NCBI GenBank assembly: GCA_022494885.1
Contig: JAGVSM010000190.1
Span: 16,211 to 80,210, forward strand
Direction: 5' to 3'
Source of the DNA: Micrasema longulum
Taxonomy: Eukaryota > Arthropoda > Insecta > Trichoptera > Brachycentridae
Length of the DNA stretch: 64,000 bases
Shown in pieces: positions 33,741 to 44,670 of this stretch. The notes below the pieces were generated by a model. That model saw only the letters and a program-made list of their open reading frames with translations, ran no database searches and was not told the origin of the DNA. The first letter of the stretch is position 1. Every line of letters starts with the position of its first letter. The translations under genes were made by a program, and so were the position numbers.

Positions 33741-34325
33741 ATGGGACACACTGGGTCTCAATTTATGTAATAAGATTTTATATTTTCAATTACTTTTTTA
33801 TTTTTTAAATTTTTATTTTATTTAAATCTTAAAGTAGGGCACACATATCATACATATTGTTATGTGTGTTCTAATAATAACATTGCAAATATATTTAAAT
33901 TATAAATTGTTTATCACATATGTCTTGACCATTATTTTAAATTTTCATGTTTTTTTCTTCATAAATATTTTTTTCCATTTCGTAATACTTTTTAATTGCT
34001 TTAAATAAAATGGAATTTTGTGACTTTGCCTTTTTCCTAAATGGAAGTCTAATTTTGTTCTTTTCTCTAGTATTGTGATCGTGTTCATGCTGGTTCCGAT
34101 CAATTTTTTTCGAAAATTCTGTTTTTTTTATTAGAGTTTATAATTTTATGAACAAATATCATTGTATTGTAAAATATTCTTTGTTTATATGTTAATAATT
34201 TCATTTCATTTACCATCGACTTTACCCTCGTGTATCTGTTTTTTTTTCAAAATGATTCTAAAGGCTTTATTTTGTAATACAGTTAGTTTATCTATGTTTT
34301 CTTTGTTTGATAAAAATAAAATGCA
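33741..34325. other. AT-rich spacer
   Basis: Nothing recognised. Confidence 0.3.
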
Positions 34326-34515
34326 ACTAAAGTCGACAGATGAAAGAGTTAGGGAAATGTGGATGTTTAAACATGGACAGAAAGGGGTCAATGTTCCACA
34401 GTGTAAACAGTGACCACTTTAACTAGCCAATGACAGGTCAAAGGCCTTGTAAATGCCTAGATTTCCATATTCTCTTCTCAAATCTGTTTTTACCCTCCGT
34501 TGCAACAAATTAAGA
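34326..34515 (-). mobile_element. MITE-type repeat copy (one end)
   Basis: 'gtaaatgcctaga', 'ttccatattctcttctcaa' and a terminal 'ccgttgcaacaaattaa' match the right end of better preserved copies at 40.5 and 51.1 kb. Confidence 0.55.
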
Positions 34516-34794
34516 TCTAAATAACCACCTAGTGAGGATATCCAGTCAGTCTGCAAACATTTTGACGTACTAAAAACATTGTTGAATGTTCATTATTTTT
34601 CTTGTCTGATTAAATTTGTAAACTGATTTAAAAGTTTATTTTGAAATATTGGAGATGAGAAAGGCTGTAAATAAAAATTTAAATTTTGTTAGTAATCAAA
34701 TAAATCTTAGTAAAAGCCCCATTTTAAATTCCCATTCTCTACCCCCGTAGCCACGCCCACTCTACCCTCACTGTGAAAAAATTATAAATGTTAT

Positions 34795-34875
34795 GTTAGT
34801 TTGTAATTAACCCTGAAGAAGGCATAGTATTGCCGAAACTAGTTGGTTGTCAAATTATAAAAAATATATAAGTGG
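34795..34875 (+). mobile_element. Penelope-like terminal repeat, hammerhead-like core
   Basis: CTGAAGA, a GGCA/TGCC hairpin and CGAAACTAGTTGG in order, closely parallel to the motif at 15.2 kb. It lies just downstream of the gene D tail. Confidence 0.35.
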
Positions 34876-35441
34876 TACATAAAAACAAAGTGATTTTATT
34901 TTATTTTAATATATTGTACTTCAGTGGTCATACGAAAAAAACGTTAGGGATCACGGATACATTCCAGATTTGGTAAAGTATTGATTTTTAGTAATTTAAC
35001 AGTGAGAACTTTCTCACCAATGTGATGTAATGAATGACAAATTAAATCCCCTTTCTCGGAAAACATTTTCTTGCAATCCGAACATGAGAATGAATTCTCA
35101 TCGGCATGAGTTAACATGTGTCTATTCAAATTAACTTTTAAAGAACATGAGAATTTGCATTCTGAGCATGAAAATGGTTTGTCACCGGTATGAGTTAACA
35201 CGTGTAATTTTAAATAACTGTTCCGATTACATTTGAATTTGCACACTGAGCAAGACAATCGTTTCTCATGGGAATGAGTTAACGAATGTCTTTTCATATT
35301 AACTCTTATAGAACATGCGAATTTGCACTCAGGGCATGAGAATGGTTTCTCATTGGGATGAGTTAACATGTGACTTTTTAGACTACTACTCTGAGAACAT
35401 TCAAACGTGCATTCTGAGCATGAAAATGGTTTCTTACCCGT

Positions 35442-36867
35442 ATTTTATTTATTTTTATTTTTATTTTATTAGGGAAATCAACAGTTCTACATACATATTT
35501 TTAGTAAACAAAGAGATATAGTGTATAAACTCAGAACCAATAACAGATTTCCACATAGTATACAAAGTTAGTAAAGAATATATATATTACATATCAAATA
35601 AATACATACAATTTATACATATAAAAATGTTATTTTCAAGTACTCAATAATCAAAGATATTTTAAATATTAATTTTAAGAACATTAAGTTACTGTAAATT
35701 GGGCGGGATAAGGACAAAAATGCTTGAAGATAGGATAAGGAGGGGGGGGGGGAGATGTACATATTTATTATTATAATGTCTACTAAGTTACATAATACAT
35801 TTTTAGTGTAAATTTTAAATCTGACAGAGTGATGTTTGTATAATCTATATTTTAAATTTTGTATTGTACATTGAAAAAGTCCTACGAAAAAAAGCATTTT
35901 TAACATACGATGTTTTACTTGTTGGTACATGAAACAGGTGGTACCGTCTACAAATCCTGGCTGGCACATGTATTATTATTAAACCAAGCAGCTCTGTACA
36001 GTCAACCATTCCTGTCACAATTTTGTAAAGCAGTAGTTGGTACGCACACACTCTGCGGTATTGTAGAGAAATGATTCCATGGAAGGTGGAGGCAGTGAGA
36101 GTAGATACATAAGAAATACCGGTTTTGTATTTAAGGTACTTTATAAATTTGTTTTGAATATTTTCTATCCTACTTATATATATGGCATACTGGGGATTCC
36201 ATATCTGAGAGGCGTATTCCAAATGGCTTCTGACAAATGTATAATATAATGAAATAAGGGCCTTTGGATTATTAAAGTGTTTACTCATTCGAATTATGAA
36301 ACCTAACATGCTCAATGCTTTGGAGGTAATTTATTGATATGCGATTCAAAAAGTAGTTTTGAATCTAAAACAATCCCAAGATCTTTAATTTCGTGCTTTC
36401 TCATTAGTACATTATTGTTTAGTTTGTAATCAAAATTAAGAATTTTTCTTTTCCTTGAGAATGTAATACAGACACATTTATTTATATTCAAAAACAGTTT
36501 ATTTTCAATACAATAGTCAGTTAGACGATTAAGATCGTCTTGAATCATTAGGCAATCTTCTTGAGATTTAACTTTAGCGTATATTTTCATATCATCGGCA
36601 TAAAGAAGAAATTTTGAATAACGAAAGCAAACATCAATGTCATTTATATATATAAGAAATAATAGGGGACCGAGTAGACTTCCCTGGGGAACACCAGAGG
36701 AGATTTCTGCCCAGTCAGATTTATACCCACCGATTACTACCGATTGACATCGATTACTAATATATGATATCAGCCAGCGCAGAAGATCACCATGTATACC
36801 TATAGCCAAAAGTTTGCGTGTTAAGACTGAATGGTCAACTTTGTCAAAGGCTTTGCTGTAGTCAGTT
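35442..36867 (-). mobile_element. 5'-truncated Jockey-like LINE inserted in gene D
   Basis: The minus strand begins inside the RT domain ('DYSKAFDKVDHSVL') and continues with 'SGVPQGSLLGPLLFLIYIND' and the catalytic 'LLYADDMKIY' (36,591-36,606). A one-base frameshift near 36,328 separates it from the thumb and tail ('FVRSHLEYASQIWNPQY', 'LQYRRVCAYQLLLYKIV'). The 3' UTR contains a G run near 35,745 and ends in an AAAATAAA-type tail abutting the gene. Target duplication is at most 2-3 bases. Dead on arrival and frameshifted since or before. Confidence 0.85.
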
Positions 36868-38149
36868 ATGAGTTAACATGTGTCTTCTTAAAGAACCACT
36901 CTGAGAACATTTGAACGTGCATTTTGAGCATGAGAATGGTTTCTCACCGGTATGAGTTAACATGTGTCTTTTCAAATTAACTTCTAAAGAACATACGAAT
37001 TTGCACTCTGAGCATGAGTATGGTTTCTCACCGCTATGAGTTAACATGTGTCTTTTTAAAGAACCAATCCGAGAACATTTAAATGTGCATTCTGAGCATG
37101 AAAATCGTTTCTCACCGGTATGAGCAAACATGTGACTTTTCAAATCAACTTCTAAAGAACATGCGAATTCGCACCTTGAGCATGAGAATGGTTTCTCACC
37201 GGTATGAGTTAACATGTGTTTTTTAAAATTAATTTTTGAAGAACCTGCGAATTCGCACTCCAGGCATGAGAATGGTTTCTCATTGGAATGAGTTAACACG
37301 TGACGTTTTAAAGTAGAATTCTGAGCACATTTAAACTTGCATTCTGAACATGAAAATGGTTTCTCACCGGTATGAGTAAGCATGTGTCTTTTTAAAGAAG
37401 CAATCCGAGAACATTTAAACGGACATTCTAAGCATAATAATGGTTTCTCACTGGTATGAGTTAATTTGTGACTTTTTAAAGAATCAATCCGAGAACATTT
37501 AAACGTGCATTCTGAGCATGAGAATGGTTTCTCACCGGTATGAGTTAATGTGTGACTTTTTAAAGTACCACTCCGAGAACATTTAAACGTGCATTCTGAG
37601 CATATGAATGGTTTCTCACCGGTATGAGTCAACATGTGTCTTTTCAAATTAACTACTAAAGAACATGCGAATTCGCACTCTGAGCATGAGAATGGTTTCT
37701 CACCGGTATGAGTAAACATGTGTCTTTTTAATGTACCTCTCCGAGAGCATTTAAATTGGCACTTTGAACATGAGAATGGTTTTTCACTGCTATGTGTCAA
37801 CATGTGTAATTTTATATTTTCTTTTGTAGAACATTTAAATTGGCACTCCGAGCATGGGACTGGTTTTTCACCAGTATGAGTCAACATGTGCGATATAAAA
37901 TTCAACTTCTTTGGACATTCATATTGACACTCTGAACAGGAAAAATATTTCTGGCCGTCTTGTAAACCTGAAACAAAAACAATAATTACAAATTAAAATT
38001 TTTACATCCCATAATCAAGGGAAAAAAGGATTCAAAATGAAGTATTTCTAAAACAAAACGAGCTGCATTAGAAAACGGACGGAGAAAAATGGCAAATTTT
38101 TATTATAACTGTAAGCAACGCGGCGGCGGGTTAATCGCCTTCCGTAGCG

Positions 38150-38270
38150 ATCTCAAGATCGAAGATAACAAAAAATACGAATTCATCATTTAAAAAATAA
38201 GAGAGATATATCAAGTCTTGTGTCCTATGTCGACCAGTGTGATATCACAGCCACACAAGAGTTAAAGTAC
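38150..38270 (+). repeat. Dispersed repeat in gene D intron
   Basis: 'cacagccacacaagagttaaa' and its upstream 60 bases match the copy at 340-450. Confidence 0.5.
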
Positions 38271-38439
38271 TCGTATTGAAAGAATCCTAGGGAGGAAATA
38301 CAGCATGTCTGCAAACATTTGAATATAATTATAATACTTTTGAATAAACTAACTGGTATTAGAAGCATCAACATTGAAAAAATTATTGCCTAGTAGGTTA
38401 AATGATTCAGCCAGATAAATCTCACCTACGTGATAGAGG

Positions 38440-38775
38440 TTTCATCTTTAAGATCACTAAAGTTTACGAGAAGAAGAGTTGTGGAAATGACGATGTTTTA
38501 ACATGGGCAGAATGGTGAATGACGGGTCATACGTCCAGTAAATGCTTAAACTTCCGTATTCCCCTCTCAATTTTTTTTCCCTCTCTGCCGCAAATAACAA
38601 GACATAGAAGATATTTTAGATAAGATAAAATGAAAGTCTAGGCATCCAAAGAGCTTCTAATTACTGGTTTAAAGATCCACGTTACACTCAGCGTGAACTC
38701 CACTATTCTGTACATATTTAAACAACAATATTCCTTCAATCATTTTATCTGGTGGTTTATGAGAAGATAAAAGCC
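38440..38775 (-). mobile_element. MITE-type repeat fragments in gene D intron
   Basis: 'ttccgtattcccctctcaa' and 'taaatgctta' match MITE right-end sequences. The corresponding stretch is also in the gene C intron (29,520-29,760), so the insertion predates the duplication. Confidence 0.55.
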
Positions 38776-39309
38776 ACAATCTTTATTGCGGTGTGTGAGA
38801 TTCATCAGTCATGACCGAGTGCCTCTTAGAAACCCACGGCTGTGACTTCCACAAACTTCCATGGTGTTCGATTCAGGGCAGGAATAATATAACTCAGCTG
38901 CCACGTTCATTTCATGTAAAAAATATTTGGCAGATGACGTAAAAGGATGTATCACTTACTTGGGGCAGCATCGTTGTAAGGAGAGGAATCCAAACATTCC
39001 TGTTTAATGTCAGGATAGTCAACATCAATCTCCGTGAAGATAATTATATCACTGGTTATCCCAGGCTGGTCAGTACTGGTCCCCGGTTCAGCCTTCACGG
39101 TAGCAACACCTGGCTCCTCGCTTACATAGGGACATGGCGCCCCTTCCCCACTATGGAGAACATCTCCTTCTACATCGCCCGTCTCCGGTTCAGCCTTAAT
39201 ATTTTCTGAAGCGATTTCCATAATTTTTCTTTAAGAATGTAAACAAAGTAATTCTTTGATTGGTCTGAAAAATAAACATGGCAAAATTACATAAACTATG
39301 AATATGTAT

Positions 39310-39445
39310 ATCATAGAATTAAGAATAGTCCAAAAAGGAGCGTAGAATCATATTTGAAAACATCGGACTGGGTTCAATAATTCCCCCACTATGCCCTACT
39401 TTCGCCACGCGCATTCGTGATATCGCCGCGTAATGTTGTTTATGG
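39310..39445 (+). repeat. Dispersed repeat, copy 2
   Basis: 'atagaattaagaatagtcc' and the following 110 bases match 1,745-1,880. Confidence 0.5.
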
Positions 39446-40154
39446 AAAAAATTAATTCCCCCACTTAGACACACTTTCGCAAGAAGAAGAATTTTTCTGT
39501 AATAGACAATCTATTAAAATAATACACATCTAATTTCAGCTCTCAGTTGATCGAATTTCCAATCCTCTTTTTTACGATGGTTAAAACTGTATGAAATTCA
39601 AAGACACTAAAATTTTTACTGTCATGTACTAGAGAAGTGATTTTAGCATGATTTTAATTTGAGTACGTACCTGATAGTTATCAGGTACGAACAGAACTTC
39701 ATCCATCAGAATTTCTGAGTTATGTATGCGACCACCGATCACCTGGAAAAAGTGAACACCCAAATGAAAGTCCCTCCTCCTCCATAATGACTGATAGCCT
39801 AGCATCCCCAGTAAAAAGTCGGTTGGGAAGACTCAAGGATAATTCCACACTCTTTTACAGATACAGAGAGAGCAGATTTTTTTTTCTGCACTCACTCCAC
39901 TATCAAAGAGTATCGAGCTGAGGATATGAGTATGGTGACCAAATAATGGTACTAAACTCCAAGCGACTTCTTACCAAGGAATTATACAATGTCCTCATAA
40001 TCTGAGTGTTAGAAAAGATCTTGGCATTTCTAAGAACAAGACCAAGCATTTTAAGGGAGTTATAACATAGATTAACTATATGAAGATTACAATATTTGAG
40101 TTTGTCGAAATGTTCGTAGACAAAAGACTGGATTTCACCCCCTCGGGAGTCATT

Positions 40155-40550
40155 AAGATTAACAAATTACAACAGGGATGGAGTATACCTTAAATAAGGG
40201 AATATGGAACATTTGGCCAACTCAAATATTGTAATGAAACCAACTGGTCAAAGAAGAAGTTTAAAAATTGAAAATCAGTTTCAGGCGTTGCCTAGTATGT
40301 GAAATAATTCAGTCAGATGAATCTCTTCACAACAATAAAGGTTTCAGCTCTTTAACTTCACTAAAATCAACAAATGGAAGAATTCAAGAAATATGGATAT
40401 TCAAACATAGGCAAAATAGTGAATGTTACACAGTGTGTAAAGTGGCTACTTAAATCAGCCAATGACAGGTCATAAGCCCTGTAAATGCCTAGACTTCCAT
40501 ATTCCCTTATTTAAGGTATTCTCCATCCCTGTTGTAATTTGTTAATTTGA
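40155..40550 (+). mobile_element. MITE with ~50-bp inverted ends, best preserved copy
   Basis: The left end ATTAACAAATTACAACAGGG and its continuation through 'aataagggaatatgga' is the inverse of the right end (40,497-40,547). The interior has no coding potential. It is nested in the LINE. Reference copy for the family listed at 6.5, 18.0, 34.4, 40.9, 44.0, 50.9, 59.2, 59.7 and 61.9 kb. Confidence 0.75.
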
Positions 40551-40799
40551 AGATTAAAGATAACCGAGTGTCAAACAACACCCCGAGATCTCTGGACGTT
40601 GAAGCCCTTTCAAGCCTCACTCCGTCCATGATATAACGATAGTATATTGTTTTGGATGCTCTTGTTTATGCCATTACAAAACATTTGGAGACATTGAGGA
40701 ATAATTCGTTTTGTTTGCTCCATTGAAATATATTTTAAATGTCACAACGAAGTTTAATACAATCTGAAGAACAATGTTTGATTATGTCCAAATGCTTGC

Positions 40800-41040
40800 A
40801 GACAAATGCTGCAGGCTTGCAGTGATAAAGGTTTCAGCTCTTTTACTTCACAAAAGTCAACAGATGGAAGAGTTGAGGAAGTGTGGATGTTCAAACATGG
40901 CAGAATGGTGAATGTTACACAGTGTGTAAAGTGGCCACTTAAACCAGCCAATGACAGGTCATAAGCCCTGTAAATGCCTAGACTTCCATATTCCCTTCTC
41001 AAAAATTTTTCCCTCTCTGTTGAAATGAATTCAATCTGAA
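40800..41040 (+). mobile_element. MITE-type repeat copy nested in LINE
   Basis: It holds 'aaaggtttcagctctttta', 'cacagtgtgtaaagtggcc' and 'ttccatattcccttctcaa' like the copy at 40.2-40.5 kb, but the left end is lost. Confidence 0.6.
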
Positions 41041-41544
41041 GAAGTCAGTATTTCACAAAACATTTTTAGGCCGTCAGCAAATAAGCGAAAATCACAAATT
41101 TTTATGACATAACCGATATCATTTATAAAGATTATAAATAACATTGGTCCCAAATTAGAACCTCGAGGAACTCCTGAAGAGGTATTAAATGTTTCAAATT
41201 GATACAGTCCGTATATTGCTTACGATCTGTAAGATAATTTGTGAATAGCTTCAGAAGAATGTCACTAAAGCCAATCCTCTGAAGTTTCAAAAGCAAAAGT
41301 TGGTAATCCACCTTATCAAACGCTTTGGAAAAATCGTTAAACGGACAGTCTACTTGATCACCTTTGTCGAGTGACTTAGTGCCAAAATTTGTAAACACCA
41401 TTAAATTTGTATTGGTTGAACGCCCAGACCGAAATCCATGTTGTAAGTTTGATATGAATGGTTCTAATTGGGGATTGTGAAATGATATATCAACCATTCA
41501 AATGCCTTCGCAGGTATTAAAAATGCAGGTATGTATCAAGCATT

Positions 41545-42226
41545 GTATTAAACAAATAAATTAACACGCCAGATACGAATGATTTTTTGTGTGTCAATAT
41601 AAATCACTCCTTAGACGTTACTACAAAGTTGTCGTCACTTTTGCTGACAACAGTCATTCTAATCAAGCTAATTTTAAGGACTATAGCGCTGTCAGTGTTT
41701 TCTGCAAATTTACAAATATCGTTTTCGTGATCAACACTATTTTCAGACGGTGATTATTACAGTTTATTTTATGAAAGCGGCCTAGCCGTTTTTTGCAGAT
41801 CATAGAATTCACTTCACTGCATCCGTTAACACGGATTTCATTTTTCAAAATTGCGGACTCCGCATAACTATGCGTCATAGTTACTTACTTTTTGCGGCGG
41901 TTTGTATGAAGAAACTTCGTTTAATAGTCCAATAATATTGTAATTAAAGTATTTATATCCAACAGGCAAGGCGCGCACTGCTTGACAGCAGTACCACAGA
42001 TAAAATGTTATGTGGTTGAAAAACCATAAACAGTCATAGAATTTATAGCTAGAAGTAAAATATGATAAATTAATTTAATATTGTCGATTATTGTTTTCGT
42101 CAAAATTTTCGTTCTATTTGGATGATTATTTAAAAAGAGTATAACTTAATAAAATAGACACCCTTTCATGTATACATCTTTAATAACAGTATAACTTCTT
42201 TTTCCTGTATAAAAGAGACAAACATG
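41545..42226 (-). repeat. Right outer part of inverted duplication, promoter-like repeat copy 3
   Basis: Reverse complement matches 26,808-27,335 (the upstream side of gene C) and, at 41,545-41,690, the block at 22,150-22,335. A minus-strand donor GTAAGT is at 41,888-41,883, 2.65 kb upstream of gene D. A 65-residue open frame after the donor (41,878-41,681) is not conserved as a frame in the gene C copy, so I do not call it a gene. Confidence 0.55.
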
Positions 42227-42466
42227 TTTTTTCCATTTTTTTCTTCATTTAAGTCTAAAATGATAATTATGAAAATAAATTATTCTAAATATAATTATTT
42301 TGGCCAAACAAAGATACGCGCATGAAATTAAGAATAGTTCAGAAACCGCATACGCACATTTAACAGAAGGTGACTTAACTACTCATAGATGAGTTGGTTT
42401 ACGTTTTGGCCCATAAGTTTCTTTGTAGGCGTCGCTCAGTACGCAACTCCTGATTTAAATTCAACT

Positions 42467-42547
42467 ATGCCGTGTTGTGTCCTTTTAAAGTGTAGAAATA
42501 CTGCTAGGATCTTAAAGGAACAGAATGAGATCACATTTCATGTGTAA
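42467..42547 (+). pseudogene. THAP-domain-like N-terminal fragment
   Basis: ATG opens a 26-residue frame reading MPCCVLLKC followed by N, then 'NEITFHV' before a stop. The spacing Cys-x4-Cys (Cys 4 and Cys 9) and the Phe-His match the first half of the C2CH zinc motif of THAP domains (M-P-x-x-C-x2/4-C ... FH). The remainder of the domain is missing. THAP domains occur in P-element-type transposases and in host regulators. Probably a transposon remnant; low certainty because it is so short. Confidence 0.4.
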
Positions 42548-42611
42548 TGAGCAAATGAATGTGTAAATAGCAAATGCCTTATTAAAGAGGTGTGTTGTTC
42601 TTTTTTATATA

Positions 42612-42706
42612 CTGGAATCGTAACTTACTTTTTGGGGAAATTTGGATATAAAATCTTCTATAAATCGTCCAAAAATATTAAAATTGATGTATTTATTATT
42701 CACGTG
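42612..42706 (-). repeat. Promoter-like repeat, copy 4
   Basis: On the minus strand 'aataaatacatcaatttt' and 'caaaaagtaagttac' match the copy split by pogo. It shows the uninterrupted TA site (42,690-42,691). Confidence 0.6.
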
Positions 42707-42709
42707 TTA

Positions 42710-43700
42710 GGGCGTTCCTCACATATACTTTATTTAAAAAATCTGAGAACAAGTATTGTATGTTGGTAAATAGTGTAATAAAGTATGCAAAAAAATCATT
42801 AAAAAAATTAAAACACAGCAGGTTTCAGAAAAAAGAATATTTAAGTCGAAAATTTCAAATCACGTTTTAAAAATTTGAAAAAAGTGAATTGACGAATTTC
42901 TTCTTTTAAGAAATAAAAAAAACACATGACGTGTTCACAATAGTTTTTTATATATATTTTATTTAATAAATATTTAAATAAAAAAGAAAAAAAAATTAAA
43001 TAACAGCCGCAACACACTGTTTGCATTATCTTTATAGTAGTATAATCTAAAACAAATAAATTATTTGCTATTTTCATTATGTAACTTTACTACACGCTTT
43101 CCGAAAACAATCTGAACAGTACAAACTCATTCACAAAAAGGATAAAACATTGTAGGATAGTTGACAGAACAGACGTACAATTATAATTTACTTTTTAAAA
43201 GTATTTGCACATCAACGATTACATCCCAGAACAAAACATCAAATCACCCGCATTGTCGTGTTTAAAAATATTATTTAAAGAGGCTCCTGGCAGCGCGTCG
43301 CGACTCAAGAATATAAATTAAATAAAAAATGTACTTGCATTTATACTCTGTAATATTTTTTAAAATTCTTTTTCTAACAGAAAATTTTATAAAAATAATG
43401 CAAATTGAGAATGTTTTACAAAATTTTTTTTTTCTTTTTTGTTCAAAATATTTATTAAATTATAAATATATTTAAAAAACTGATGATGAGAAGTCACGTG
43501 TTTTTTAAAATTATTTTTATTAAATAAGAAATTCGTAAATTTACCTATTTTTAATTTTTGAAAAGTGATTTTAAATTTTCGACTCTAATGTTCTTTTTCA
43601 GAAACCTGCTTGTATTTTTCATGTACTTTATTTTACCATCTACTAACATACAGTACTTGTTTTCCGAAAATCTTTTATAAAATATATGTGAGGAACGCCC
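42710..43700. mobile_element. Harbinger-like non-autonomous element with long inverted repeats
   Basis: The element begins GGGCGTTCCTCACATATA and ends with its inverse. The arms stay similar for about 150 bases or more ('caagtattgtatgttggta' versus the inverse of 43,640-43,665, and 'gcaggtttcagaaaaa'). TTA lies directly outside both ends (42,707-42,709 and 43,701-43,703). A 3-bp TWA duplication with GG-starting ends is typical of PIF/Harbinger. No transposase frame inside the 991 bp. It landed at the edge of promoter-like repeat copy 4. Confidence 0.78.
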
Positions 43701-43824
43701 TTAAGTCCAACCCTTTTTCAATAATAAAATATGTAAGTACCACAAATATTTAACGAAAACTGTAGCCATCAAAATAAACCAAAAAGAAATCTATGCCTTC
43801 TGTTTGTTTATGAATTAAATTTCA

Positions 43825-43980
43825 CATAACATTTTGTCTGTGGCTCGACTGTCAAGCACAAAGCCGTGCGCGTCTCTATCACCTTGACAATAAATATATA
43901 AATAACAATATTATTGGACGATTAAACAAAATTTCTTCATACAAATTATTGCAAAGAGTAAGTTATAATTTCTCCATGTA
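43825..43980 (+). promoter_or_regulatory. Promoter-like repeat, copy 5, upstream of gene E
   Basis: 'gactgtcaagcac', 'cgtgcgcgtctctatcacc', 'caatattattggac' and 'cttcatacaaa' match the copies upstream of genes C and D. A donor GTAAGT is at 43,968, 1.8 kb before gene E on the same strand. This fits a non-coding first exon, but a mobile repeat is not excluded. Confidence 0.45.
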
Positions 43981-43989
43981 AAGCAAAGC

Positions 43990-44160
43990 AAATTATATTT
44001 TCAAATTTTTTGCAACAGAGAGGGAAAACATTTTGAGAAGGAATATGGGAGTCTAGGCATTTACATTTGTTGTTGACTCACAAAAGTCAACAGATGGAAG
44101 AGTTGAGGAAATATGGATGTTCAAACATAAGCAGAATGGTGAAAAAGATTCAAAATCACA
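43990..44160 (+). mobile_element. MITE-type repeat copy (rearranged)
   Basis: 'ttgcaacagagagggaaaacat' is the left inverted end seen at 50.9 kb. 'gtctaggcattta' and 'gatggaagagttgagga' are internal family segments, here joined by a deletion. Confidence 0.6.
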
Positions 44161-44614
44161 CCTCTGGTCGCAAAATCAGTGATTGATTGCGGCTCCACTT
44201 GAGTAAACTTACAATTAATTATTATATCACTGTATAATAAATTAACTGGTAGGTTGTCATGTTTTTGTTTATTTTACATAAAAATGTCTGCCTTAAAACA
44301 GGTTGTACCTAGCTAGGCAGACTAGACAAAACCTTTAACCTCAGAATAAACGCAGATATCAATTCTTTGTTCTCAAGACTCCACTTTCTTAGGAATTAAT
44401 ATACTAGGGATATGATTGGTTTAACTTGGCTTTGTTGCGTTTTCAATAGGAATTATTATGCTGTTTCTTAGTTTATCGTAGATTTACTTGGGACGTAGAC
44501 TTGAATGAAAACTTCTCGAATCAGTTGTGTTAATTTCTTTTTATTTTCTCTAAATACATATTTTTTAAATAAAATAAATAAAACAACTTTGTTCTTAACC
44601 ACTAATTTTTATTT
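44161..44614. other. Intergenic
   Basis: Nothing recognised. Confidence 0.3.
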
Positions 44615-44670
44615 TTCACCGACCGGTTTCAAAGCAAACAAGCTTCTTTGTCAAGGTTTACGTAACTTAG
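44615..44670 (-). mobile_element. Penelope-like terminal repeat remnant
   Basis: On the minus strand 'gacaaagaagc' and 'gctttgaaaccggtcgg' form a hairpin followed by the GAAACCGGTCGG end seen at 15.2 kb. Confidence 0.35.

Larger units (their letters stand above)
34944..39221 (-). pseudogene. Gene D: psi-K-x-E zinc-finger gene interrupted by a LINE
   Basis: Minus-strand exon 1 is 39221-38960 (IKAE, VKAEPGTS, IKQE; 'GDVEGDVLHSGEGAPCPY'). Donor CCAA|GTAAGT and acceptor TTTTTGTTTCAG join it in phase 1 to exon 2 starting at 37967. Exon 2 runs through 13 fingers to a CAT codon ending at 36868. There a 1,426-bp LINE is inserted. The finger array resumes at 35441 in the TG-KKP linker with five more fingers and the family tail LECIRDP, ending at 34944. 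Reading across the LINE stays in frame (18 fingers, 620 codons with stop). As it stands, translation stops after one extra Asn. A truncated 13-finger protein could still be made. It is the right-arm partner of gene C. One finger has Gly at the core position. Confidence 0.85.
39660..41520 (-). mobile_element. Jockey-like LINE with RT, carrying two nested MITEs
   Basis: The minus strand reads 'HGFRSGRSTNTNLMVF', 'DFSKAFDKVDYQLLLLKL' and an RT catalytic box altered to 'RLFADGLKMF' (41,070-41,100). After an interrupting MITE come 'WSKQNELFLNVSKC' and 'SRDLGVLFDTRLSL' (40,560-40,735), then a second MITE, then 'LVRSRLEFSTIIWSPYSYPQ' and, to 39,660, 'PTDFLLGMLGYQSLWRRR' and 'FVPDNYQ'. Stops and the FADG box show it is inactive. 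The domain order fits one element split twice. Confidence 0.65.

Noticed and set aside
41681..41878. 65-residue minus frame after the promoter-like donor
   Set aside because: The corresponding stretch near gene C (27,140-27,335) has lost the frame by stops, so there is no evidence of coding constraint.
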